Shown here one piece after another: positions 1-5,619 of a DNA stretch of 5,619 nucleotides. Position numbers and translations under genes: made by a program. Origin of the DNA: Candidatus Izemoplasmatales bacterium. GTDB taxonomy: Bacteria > Bacillota_I > Bacilli_A > Izemoplasmatales > Hujiaoplasmataceae. The notes below the pieces were generated by a model. It did not search any database, was not told the origin of the DNA, and worked only from the letters and a program-made list of their open reading frames with translations. The stretch is taken from NCBI GenBank assembly GCA_028702245.1, contig JAQVPE010000067.1, forward strand, positions 1-5,619. The letters are read 5' to 3'. Each line of letters opens with the position of its first letter. Positions within the stretch are counted from its first letter, which is position 1.

Positions 1-75
1 ATATCATCACAAGCTATCCATAACGCCTTTTCTCTGGCCCTCAATCGTCAGATGGATGCCGATATCAAGTACTAA
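1..75 (+). CDS. 3' end of an unidentified convergent gene (5' part outside window)
   Basis: The first plus-strand frame is open from the window edge for 24 codons and closes with TAA at 73-75. The translated tail ends in RQMDADIKY and has a plausible soluble-protein composition (polar and charged residues with a short hydrophobic segment FSLALN). It would be convergent with the esterase gene that ends at 200. I do not recognise the family from so short a tail. A second plus frame is also open to about base 147, so openness alone is weak evidence; I prefer this frame because of its more protein-like composition. The region could also be non-coding. Confidence 0.35.
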   Translation: MSSQAIHNAFSLALNRQMDADIKY

Positions 76-199
76 TCTCACTCACCGAAGTCTCATCTTC
101 AATCATTCCTATGCATCAATAATATTGACGTTTCTATCGAGATTATAACATTTTCTTTAAACATAAAGGCAAAACATAGAAGAAGAAGCATTGAAAAGG
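76..199. other. Convergent intergenic region without a recognisable gene
   Basis: This AT-rich stretch lies between the presumed end of the plus-strand gene and the stop codon of the esterase. It contains only two weak symmetrical elements: TCAATA/TATTGA around a single A at 116-128, and CTTTA/TAAAG with loop AACA near 155-168. Neither has a GC-rich stem followed by a T-tract in either direction, so I cannot call a terminator for either gene. Confidence 0.5.
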
Positions 200-931
200 T
201 TATTGGTTGAAAGGCGATAATACTCGGTTTAACCACTCGACGCTCAAAACAAACCATCTGGCGTAATGGCGAATCATCGGGTCTTCAAATTCGTCTAGAA
301 CGAGGTTGTTCCCAAGCGATAAACCATGGCCTCCGTCTCTAAAAACATGGATCTCAAAGGGGATTTTGTGTTCATCAAGACCGTTTGCGAGGTAAAGTGC
401 GTTTCTCACCGGCACAAAGCTGTCGGAATAAGTGTGGAAAATAAAGGTGTCAGGAGTAAGTTCGTCAACGACGGGAAGAGGATAATCATAATTGATCTCA
501 GGAATTGGGAAGTATGCGGGATAGCCAACGATCAAAGCGTTCGGCCTTTCCTTGCCTGAGGTCGCTAGCATTGTGGCTAGATGAGCTCCGGCACTAAAAC
601 CGATAACGGCAATCTTGCCGGGATCCAGATACCATTTGTCTTTGTTCTTGCGGATTAACCTTAGCGCCATCTCTGAATCGATCAGTGGTTGCGGATACTT
701 AGATTTTTCATTAAGGCTGTAGTTGAGAATAAAGCACTGATAGCCTTCCTTTAGATAGCATAGAGCAATGACTTCGGCTTCGCGATCACTGCAAAACTGA
801 TAGCCGCCTCCAGGGAGTATCAACATTCCCGGTTTAATCATTGTCGCTTTCATTTCTTCACTCGGCGTTTGGATATAGGCTGTCAAAATCACATTTGGAT
901 CATCATGCAATTTGATTTTTTCAATAATCAT
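200..931 (-). CDS. Cytosolic alpha/beta-hydrolase esterase (BD-FAE / acetyl-esterase type)
   Basis: This 243-residue protein is a serine esterase of the alpha/beta-hydrolase fold. The oxyanion-hole loop is PGGGY (residues 40-44). The nucleophile elbow is GFSAG with Ser113, the likely acid is Asp170 in YSDSFVP, and the histidine is His202 in GGHGLS, so the triad is complete. Length and motif order match the BD-FAE-like/acetyl-esterase group often found beside plant-polysaccharide enzymes in Bacillota; such proteins are frequently mislabelled endo-1,4-beta-xylanase. There is no signal peptide or membrane segment, so it should act in the cytoplasm. The start is supported by AAGGAG seven bases upstream. 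The gene follows the cellobiose phosphorylase with a 60-base gap and no terminator, which suggests co-transcription and a role in deacylating imported oligosaccharides. The substrate is inferred; a peptidase or other carboxylesterase activity cannot be excluded. Confidence 0.85.
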   Translation of the reverse strand: MIIEKIKLHDDPNVILTAYIQTPSEEMKATMIKPGMLILPGGGYQFCSDREAEVIALCYLKEGYQCFILNYSLNEKSKYPQPLIDSEMALRLIRKNKDKWYLDPGKIAVIGFSAGAHLATMLATSGKERPNALIVGYPAYFPIPEINYDYPLPVVDELTPDTFIFHTYSDSFVPVRNALYLANGLDEHKIPFEIHVFRDGGHGLSLGNNLVLDEFEDPMIRHYARWFVLSVEWLNRVLSPFNQ

Positions 932-938
932 CTTGTCT

Positions 939-944
939 CTCCTT
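939..944 (-). promoter_or_regulatory. Ribosome binding site of the esterase gene
   Basis: On the minus strand the sequence reads AAGGAG, then seven bases, then ATG at 931. This is a near-ideal Shine-Dalgarno sequence and fixes the esterase start. Confidence 0.8.
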
Positions 945-991
945 AAGTACTATATCGTTTTCTAATGAGTAAATCGCAATTTATAGAGGTT

Positions 992-3427
992 TTATAGTAT
1001 CACATCTATATGTATTGTTTTTCCGATATCTTTGTTTTTGAAGGCAACGATATTGCCTTGAACGCTTTTGCCTTCAACGGTTAGCCTCAAGTTATCGGGA
1101 TCATTATTATGAGAATTATCGATTTCAATTTCATATGTGACGCCTCGATAGACCCTTCTGACTTTGAATTTGCCAAAGGCCTTCGGGAGAACCGGATATA
1201 TTTCTAGTCCCTTGTAAGTTGGTCTGATTCCCAAAATATGCTTGGTGATGGCGACATAGTTCCAGGATGCCGTTCCGGTAAGCCAGCTGTTCTTGGCTTC
1301 ACCATGCCTCTTGGCTTCTTTTCCGGCAATCATCTGGGAATAGACATAGGGTTCCGTCTTGTGGATATCAGCGATATCTTCCAAGTATGCGGGGGCGATC
1401 TTCTTGTAAGTTTTGAAAGCCTCCTCGCCGTCTTTGATTTTAGTCAGGGCGATCATGATCCAAGGATTGTTATGGCAAAAGATGCCGCCGTTCTCCTTGT
1501 AGCCTTCGGGGTAGCTCGATATTTCACCAAGTTCAAGGTGGTATTTTTTGTAAGCGGGATAGTTTAGAACCATGCCATAATCGGTATCAAGATATTTCTT
1601 GGCGCTCCTCAAGGCTTTCTTGGCGAAGCCGTTATCGATACCGATACCGGCCATCACGCACATCCCTTGCGGTTCGATGAAAATCTTGCCGTCTTCATTC
1701 TCGCTGAAACCGATTTTGTTCCCGCTTGCATCATATGCTCTAAGAAACCAGTCTTTGTCAACGCCGTGCTTCAGGATGATTTGGCTCATCTGGTCTTTTG
1801 CTTTTTCAACTACATGATAATAGTCATTGTCTATTTCTTTTAGCAGTTCCAATAATTCGTTCGCTGCATAGACAAACAGCCCGGCGATAAAGACGCTCTC
1901 GGCAGTCAAGCCGTCGCCTTTGTTTTGGACGGTTTGGAAGCTCTCCCCCGGAGTATCGCTGAAGCAGTTCAAATTCAGACAATCGTTCCAGTCAGCTCTG
2001 CCGATCAGTGGCAAACCATGGGGCCCGAGATTGTTCAAGGTGTAGCTGAATGCCCTCTTTAAATGGTCAAGCACAGTAGCACTAAGTGAATCGTCATTTT
2101 CGTAGGGAACCGACTCATCTAATAACGCAAGATCGCCGGTTTCTTTGATGTACTCCGAGACACTCAATATCAACCAGCAAGGATCGTCGTTGAACCCGGT
2201 TCCCAATCCCTCGTTGCCTCTTTTTGTCAGTGGACTATATTGATGATAGGCGCTCCCGGATACAAGTTGGGTCGCGATCAAGTCAAGGAGCCTCTTCCGA
2301 GCTCTTTCAGGCTCGATATGGACAAAACCAAGAATGTCTTGGTTGCTGTCGCGAAAGCCCATGCCTCTGCCGATGCCGCTTTCAAAATAAGAGGCGCTCC
2401 GGCTCAGATTGAAGCAGGTCATGTTTTGGTAGGGATTCCAGATGTTTACCATCCGGTTCAATTTCTCATCGTTCGTTTCGATTTGAAACTTCGAAAGCAA
2501 TCCCGACCAATACTCTTGAAGCTCTTTCAGTGCCATTTCGATTTGATCGTTGGTTTTATATGAATCGATCATCTGATAGGCTTTTTCTTTGTTAATCACA
2601 CCAGGCTTTACAAACTTCTCCTTCTGATCGTTTTCAATGTAACCCAGGATATAGATGACGACTTTAGTCTCTTTTGGTTTCAAATCGAGATACACATTGT
2701 GTGAAGCGATAGGTGCCCATCCCGAGGCAATCGAGTTCTGACTGCCTGAATGAAGTGCCTGCGGATCGGATAAATCGTTGTACAAACCGACAAAAGCGTC
2801 TCTATCAGTATCAAATCCGCTAATCGGCTGGTTCACGTGATAGAAGGCATAATGGTTTCTTCTTTCCCGATACTCGGTCTTGTGATAGATGGTGCTGCCT
2901 TCAACCTCGACTTCGCCGATGCTATAGTTCCGTTGGAAGTTTGTCATATCGTCGTAGGCGTCAAACAGACACCATTCGAGATAACTGATGATGTTGACGG
3001 CTTTGATGTCTTCATCATTATTCGTTAACTCCAGGCGATGGATCTCGCAGTTGCCATCAAGAGGCACAAAACTGGTCTGCTTGACAAATAGCTGGTTTTT
3101 GCTTGATTCAATAACGGAATAGCCAAGGCCATGCCGGCAAAGATAGCTATCAAGAGTTCTTTTTAGCGGTCTTCCTCCGATATTGAAAATGGTGTCGCCG
3201 TCTTTGATGAAGAAATACTTACCCTCATTATCAACAGGAACATTGTTGTATCGGAATCTGGTTATTCGCCTTTGCCTTGCATCCTTAAAAAAACTGTAAC
3301 CGCCGGAAGTATTGCTGAAGAGGGCGAAGTAGTCTTTGTTGCCAAGATAGTTGATCCAAGGATATGGAGTGTACAAAGTTGTAATGATGTATTCCTTATT
3401 CAAATCATCAAAATAGCCAAATTTCAT
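992..3427 (-). CDS. cbpA: Cellobiose phosphorylase, glycoside hydrolase family 94
   Basis: The enzyme catalyses reversible, inverting phosphorolysis of cellobiose to alpha-D-glucose 1-phosphate and D-glucose in the cytoplasm. With the start chosen here it has 811 residues, the normal family length. It shows an N-terminal beta-sandwich domain (about 1-275), a helical linker, an (alpha/alpha)6 barrel (about 320-735) and a C-terminal beta segment. Characteristic motifs are all intact: YPWINYLG (22-29), KTEYRERR (183-190), [12 protein letters not shown] (353-364), [12 protein letters not shown] (476-487), [14 protein letters not shown] (643-656) and [10 protein letters not shown] (714-723). By comparison with my recollection of the Cellvibrio gilvus enzyme, Asp482 is the catalytic acid; Arg354, Asp360, Trp480, Glu635 and Lys644 line the sugar site; and His652, Thr717 and Gly718 bind phosphate. 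The long near-identical blocks favour cellobiose phosphorylase over cellodextrin, laminaribiose or chitobiose phosphorylases. An in-frame GTG at 3460 would add 11 residues, but the ATG at 3427 has a perfect ribosome binding site. The gene symbol is conventional. Confidence 0.95.
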   Translation of the reverse strand: MKFGYFDDLNKEYIITTLYTPYPWINYLGNKDYFALFSNTSGGYSFFKDARQRRITRFRYNNVPVDNEGKYFFIKDGDTIFNIGGRPLKRTLDSYLCRHGLGYSVIESSKNQLFVKQTSFVPLDGNCEIHRLELTNNDEDIKAVNIISYLEWCLFDAYDDMTNFQRNYSIGEVEVEGSTIYHKTEYRERRNHYAFYHVNQPISGFDTDRDAFVGLYNDLSDPQALHSGSQNSIASGWAPIASHNVYLDLKPKETKVVIYILGYIENDQKEKFVKPGVINKEKAYQMIDSYKTNDQIEMALKELQEYWSGLLSKFQIETNDEKLNRMVNIWNPYQNMTCFNLSRSASYFESGIGRGMGFRDSNQDILGFVHIEPERARKRLLDLIATQLVSGSAYHQYSPLTKRGNEGLGTGFNDDPCWLILSVSEYIKETGDLALLDESVPYENDDSLSATVLDHLKRAFSYTLNNLGPHGLPLIGRADWNDCLNLNCFSDTPGESFQTVQNKGDGLTAESVFIAGLFVYAANELLELLKEIDNDYYHVVEKAKDQMSQIILKHGVDKDWFLRAYDASGNKIGFSENEDGKIFIEPQGMCVMAGIGIDNGFAKKALRSAKKYLDTDYGMVLNYPAYKKYHLELGEISSYPEGYKENGGIFCHNNPWIMIALTKIKDGEEAFKTYKKIAPAYLEDIADIHKTEPYVYSQMIAGKEAKRHGEAKNSWLTGTASWNYVAITKHILGIRPTYKGLEIYPVLPKAFGKFKVRRVYRGVTYEIEIDNSHNNDPDNLRLTVEGKSVQGNIVAFKNKDIGKTIHIDVIL

Positions 3428-3432
3428 CTTTT

Positions 3433-3437
3433 CCTCC
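3433..3437 (-). promoter_or_regulatory. Ribosome binding site that decides the cellobiose phosphorylase start
   Basis: The minus strand reads GGAGG, AAAAG, ATG. This strong Shine-Dalgarno sequence five bases before the ATG at 3427 lies inside the longer open frame that begins with GTG at 3460. It shows that the 11 extra N-terminal residues are probably not translated. The resulting N-terminus, MKFGYFDD, also matches the family. Confidence 0.85.
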
Positions 3438-3466
3438 AATAATGCCTTCAAGATGATCACTGCGAA

Positions 3467-3478
3467 ATAGACCTCTAT
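3467..3478. promoter_or_regulatory. Small inverted repeat, candidate operator upstream of cellobiose phosphorylase
   Basis: The sequence ATAGA-CC-TCTAT is a perfect 5-base inverted repeat. It lies about 6 bases downstream of the nearer -10-like box and about 40 bases before the phosphorylase ATG, where a repressor site would be expected. Its right half overlaps the word TATAGAGGT (minus strand, 3471-3479), which also occurs at 982-990 upstream of the esterase gene. It is short and may be a chance match. Confidence 0.3.
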
Positions 3479-3483
3479 ATACG

Positions 3484-3499
3484 ATTATACATAATTATA
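3484..3499 (-). promoter_or_regulatory. Candidate promoter -10 region of the cellobiose phosphorylase operon
   Basis: The minus strand carries two exact TATAAT hexamers ten bases apart, at 3494-3499 and 3484-3489, upstream of the phosphorylase start and downstream of the preceding gene's terminator. A weak -35-like TTGGAC lies 18 bases before the first hexamer; no good -35 is placed for the second. The position is what a sigma-A promoter for the phosphorylase-esterase pair would need. However, AT-rich intergenic DNA yields such hexamers easily, so the exact start is uncertain. Confidence 0.45.
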
Positions 3500-3521
3500 A
3501 CGTGAATTAAGCAAACAGTCC

Positions 3522-3550
3522 AAAAGAAAATGGTTCTTGATCGAACCATT
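3522..3550 (-). terminator. Intrinsic terminator after the SGNH esterase gene
   Basis: On the minus strand, three bases after the TAG stop, AATGGTTC and GAACCATT form a perfect 8-bp stem (3543-3550 with 3529-3536) around the loop GATCAA, followed by TTCTTTT. This is a standard Rho-independent terminator. It separates the SPFH/membrane protein/SGNH genes from the phosphorylase/esterase pair. Confidence 0.85.
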
Positions 3551-3553
3551 CTT

Positions 3554-4219
3554 CTATTCACTCACATACTTGGTGAGTATGTTTGTTACAGCACGGTATC
3601 CTTCTATATTTAAATGCAGGCCGTCGTAAGTGTAACGCTCATTCAGGTTACCATCTTTAAGCAAATATTCATATAGATCGATGTACTGGCATCCTTTGAT
3701 CTGCGCTACTATCTTGTTGATCATCTTATTAAGATCCTTGATATCTTTGTTTCTTCTCTTACCAATCGATTCAATATGGGTTTTTGTCTCGTTCACGGGA
3801 TATACTGACAATACGTAGATTTTTATATTGGGTATATTATGGATGGTTTCTTGACAAATATTCTCAATGGTTTTGGCTGTAACCGTGAGCGGAATATCCC
3901 TTTCGATATCGTTGGTGCCGATCAAAACAAACAACTTCCTTGGTTTTAGATCCAAGACTTGAGTTTTGATGTGAGCCAGAAGTTTTGTCGATGTTATGGC
4001 GCTGATTCCCCGGTTGTAGACAATTATTTCCGGTGGAAACAATTCTCCGAAAGGGTATCCTTCCGTAATCGAGTCGCCGGTAAAGACGATTTCATTATGG
4101 ATTACGGATTTATTCAATTCTTGATAGTTATCTAGTTTCCTTTGATGATCGCTTTCCATCCACTCTTCAAACATCAAGTTGAGTTTTTGTTGCTCTTCCG
4201 GTGTAAATTTAACTACCAT
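3554..4219 (-). CDS. SGNH/GDSL-family esterase, cytosolic
   Basis: This 221-residue protein has all the SGNH-hydrolase blocks. Block I is FTGDSITEG with nucleophile Ser50. Block II is NRGISA with oxyanion Gly71. Block III is IGTNDIE with Asn103. Block V is YDGLHLN with Asp199 and His202. The layout resembles the PAF-acetylhydrolase-like/acyl-esterase branch, whose members deacylate sugars, lipids or other small esters. A charged helical N-terminus of about 40 residues precedes block I. There is no signal peptide, so a cytosolic location is expected. Upstream, AAAGG at 4230-4234 lies ten bases before the ATG, a moderate ribosome binding site. The gene follows the membrane-protein gene by 57 bases and ends at a strong terminator, so it is the last gene of its transcript. 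The physiological substrate is not predictable from sequence. Confidence 0.88.
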   Translation of the reverse strand: MVVKFTPEEQQKLNLMFEEWMESDHQRKLDNYQELNKSVIHNEIVFTGDSITEGYPFGELFPPEIIVYNRGISAITSTKLLAHIKTQVLDLKPRKLFVLIGTNDIERDIPLTVTAKTIENICQETIHNIPNIKIYVLSVYPVNETKTHIESIGKRRNKDIKDLNKMINKIVAQIKGCQYIDLYEYLLKDGNLNERYTYDGLHLNIEGYRAVTNILTKYVSE

Positions 4220-4241
4220 ACCAACACTACCTTTATTCTTT

Positions 4242-4266
4242 AAGTTATGAAAACAATTGATAACTT
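4242..4266. repeat. Inverted repeat between the membrane protein and SGNH genes
   Basis: AAGTTAT (4242-4248) and ATAACTT (4260-4266) form a perfect 7-base inverted repeat separated by 11 bases that contain CAATTG. It lies 23 bases upstream of the SGNH start codon. The stem is AT-rich and has no T-tract after it on the minus strand, so it is not a typical terminator. It could be a regulator-binding site, a weak mRNA hairpin, or chance. Confidence 0.4.
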
Positions 4267-4276
4267 CCGTTATTAT

Positions 4277-4972
4277 TTAAATTGATACTGTTTCTTTGTT
4301 TCGACGTTTCATAATCAAATCCCAGATCACAAGAAAAACCAAATGCAAAGCAAGAAAGATCGCGCCAAGAACATCCCAATCCAGGATGGTTCCTTCAAGA
4401 ATCGGCTGATAGATGTACATGGCGTCTCCATAGCCGAGAACGGTTATCAAGAATAACCCATAGACCATGTAAACCGATAATCCCAGTGGCAATAAATGCC
4501 ACTTTTTTAGTTCGGGTTTCAAATATCCGGTTCTGATCATTATCAACACCAGGAAAAAAGTTACCGTGTGATGGACCAATCCCGAAATCGTCATCGGGTA
4601 GAAAAAGGACACATCCTGACCGATGAAATCGGGATAGACAAGGGTGAGGATGCTGCCAAGAAGTCCGGTGTATGCAACCGAATGAAACACCGGGCTGTCT
4701 TTCTTACAGATGAGAACCGCTATCGCCAAGGCAAAGCTGCTGGCTCCGCAAAAGGTCCCCGGCAAGAAAGAACTGATTCCGTTCCTCAAGATCGCAATGC
4801 TGGTCCGGTTCCATAGTATTGCTAAAAGCAAAGCAACTCCAATCAACTTGACGGTCACTTCTTTTTGCTTTGTAGTATGAACTTTCTTATCGATCAAAAT
4901 CGTTAAAGCGGTCATGATGCTGATCGTAATAATTAAATACAAAATGTGTTCGATTCCATAGATTTGTGGCAT
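4277..4972 (-). CDS. Seven-helix membrane protein, YwaF/TIGR02206-like
   Basis: This 231-residue, strongly hydrophobic protein has about seven predicted membrane helices (roughly 9-26, 43-63, 71-89, 97-115, 127-147, 162-181, 202-220) and a short positively charged tail (MKRRNKE). The N-terminal YGIEHILYL, a proline/cysteine-containing start of the third helix (LPGTFC, 70-75), a YPDFIG turn and an HH pair at 134-135 in the fifth helix resemble the YwaF/TIGR02206 family of integral membrane proteins, whose function is unknown. The assignment rests on recalled pattern similarity and is moderate. Its ribosome binding site is weak (GAGAG at 4980-4984, seven bases before ATG). It lies 56 bases after the SPFH gene with no terminator between them, so the two may share a transcript. 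Confidence 0.7.
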   Translation of the reverse strand: MPQIYGIEHILYLIITISIMTALTILIDKKVHTTKQKEVTVKLIGVALLLAILWNRTSIAILRNGISSFLPGTFCGASSFALAIAVLICKKDSPVFHSVAYTGLLGSILTLVYPDFIGQDVSFFYPMTISGLVHHTVTFFLVLIMIRTGYLKPELKKWHLLPLGLSVYMVYGLFLITVLGYGDAMYIYQPILEGTILDWDVLGAIFLALHLVFLVIWDLIMKRRNKETVSI

Positions 4973-5028
4973 TATTGTTCTCTCATTCGGTAAGTTATTT
5001 GTTAATCCTTGAATTAATAGAAAATGTG

Positions 5029-5619
5029 TTACGGATTGATGATGATCCCATCGCCATCAGCGATTACCGTCGGCAGAACCCCATCCCAGGTATCATAGTA
5101 CAATTGTTTCAAAATTGTTTGCGAAATTTCCTGAATTGTCAGATAACCATAAGCTTCCGGCGTTGCGGTGTCTTGTGTTTCAGTAAACTGTCCCAAATAC
5201 ATCGCGTTGATGGCGTTGATGGTAACGCTGTTGAGGATTACTTGAGCTTCCGCTTGGGCCTCGGCGGCAATCAAAGTCACCTCAGCATCGGCGTTTGCTC
5301 TGATAACGATGGTTTCCGCTTCGACTTCCGCTCTTTGGCGTTCTTGTTCGGCAATCTGGATTTGCTGGATGGCTTGGGCTTTGTTTTGGATGATCTGCTC
5401 AATTTCCGGGCCGGCATCGATATCATCGAAAGAGGCAGAAACTAAGGTAATGTTGTATCTGGTTGTCAGTAGATTGGTCAATCTTTGAACGAAATCAAGC
5501 CTGACAAGCTCCAAATCTTCTCCCAAAATGCCATAGATATCATAATTGGTGGTAGCTGATTGCAAAGCTTCCTTGGTGATCGAGTTGAGTTGTTCCGGTG
5601 TGATATCTTTGTCTCCGGT
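5029..5619 (-). CDS. SPFH/band 7 (prohibitin-type) membrane-scaffold protein, C-terminal part
   Basis: The frame runs in from the right window edge and gives the last 196 residues; the N-terminal membrane anchor and most of the SPFH domain lie outside. The visible part starts inside the end of the SPFH domain (EDLELVRLDFVQRL, then ASFDDID). It continues into a long Gln/Glu/Ala-rich coiled coil from about residue 70 to 135 (NKAQAIQQIQIAEQERQRAE). It ends with the prohibitin-like tail YDTWDGVLPTVI followed by an acidic/hydrophobic end. Such proteins form ring-like oligomers on membranes and organise or protect membrane proteins; some associate with proteases such as FtsH. The TTG codon at 5565 can serve as a formal start, but the frame stays open and homologous upstream of it, so it is internal. 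The stop is TAA. Confidence 0.85.
   Translation of the reverse strand, partial: TGDKDITPEQLNSITKEALQSATTNYDIYGILGEDLELVRLDFVQRLTNLLTTRYNITLVSASFDDIDAGPEIEQIIQNKAQAIQQIQIAEQERQRAEVEAETIVIRANADAEVTLIAAEAQAEAQVILNSVTINAINAMYLGQFTETQDTATPEAYGYLTIQEISQTILKQLYYDTWDGVLPTVIADGDGIIINP

Noticed and set aside
142..147. TATAAT hexamer on the minus strand downstream of the esterase
   Set aside because: No acceptable -35 element at proper spacing, and no minus-strand gene follows it before the window edge.
155..168. CTTTA/TAAAG hairpin as a terminator for the convergent genes
   Set aside because: The stem has only five AT-rich pairs and no T-tract follows on either strand.
326..559. Plus-strand open frame of 77 codons inside the esterase gene
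   Set aside because: It is antisense to a complete alpha/beta-hydrolase with all catalytic motifs and shows no family resemblance.
949..980. Possible separate promoter for the esterase (TTGCGA and TATAGT on the minus strand)
   Set aside because: The spacer is about 19 bases, and the -10 box lies only 17 bases from the ATG, so transcription would begin within the ribosome binding site.
1238..3028. Several plus-strand open frames of 62-109 codons within the phosphorylase gene
   Set aside because: They overlap each other and lie opposite a strongly conserved GH94 coding sequence, and none shows a recognisable family motif.
3522..3550. Terminator hairpin as a mobile-element end or repeat unit
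   Set aside because: Its position three bases after a stop codon and the T-rich tail fit an ordinary intrinsic terminator; no second copy was seen in the window.
4966..5445. Plus-strand open frame of 159 codons opposite the SPFH gene
   Set aside because: It is antisense to a clearly homologous coiled-coil coding region whose skewed codon use keeps the opposite frame open; the translation has no recognisable domain, and its start region overlaps the 5' end of the membrane-protein gene.

Overview
The window looks like a piece of a chromosome from a moderately AT-rich bacterium, probably Bacillota or a walled relative of the Mollicutes. Evidence for this is the strong purine-rich ribosome binding sites (GGAGG, AAGGAG), TAA/TAG stops with the standard genetic code, and protein families common in that group. 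This placement is an inference; there is no rRNA or other marker gene here.

Layout: five genes lie on the minus strand, so transcription runs from high to low coordinates. In transcription order they are the 3' part of a prohibitin-type SPFH/band 7 membrane-scaffold protein cut by the right window edge (5029-5619), a seven-helix membrane protein resembling the YwaF/TIGR02206 family (4277-4972), a small cytosolic SGNH/GDSL esterase (3554-4219), a GH94 cellobiose phosphorylase (992-3427), and a cytosolic alpha/beta-hydrolase esterase of the BD-FAE/acetyl-esterase type (200-931). The first 75 bases are open in a plus-strand frame that ends in TAA and probably hold the tail of a convergent gene. 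Bases 76-199 hold no gene.

A clear intrinsic terminator (3522-3550) sits directly after the SGNH gene. It splits the minus-strand genes into an upstream group (SPFH, membrane protein, SGNH esterase) and a downstream pair (cellobiose phosphorylase, esterase). The 60-base gap inside the downstream pair has no terminator, so those two genes are probably co-transcribed from a promoter near 3484-3499.

Function: the best-supported activity is phosphorolysis of imported cellobiose to alpha-glucose 1-phosphate and glucose, which saves one ATP per disaccharide. The adjoining esterase has no signal peptide and plausibly removes acyl groups from imported oligosaccharides, but its substrate cannot be read from sequence. 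No transporter or recognised regulator is visible. A shared 9-base word, TATAGAGGT, occurs upstream of both genes of the pair and is a candidate regulator site. I see no CRISPR array, mobile element, RNA gene or clearly novel defence system; this is mainly an ordinary sugar-catabolism neighbourhood with a few regulatory details worth checking.
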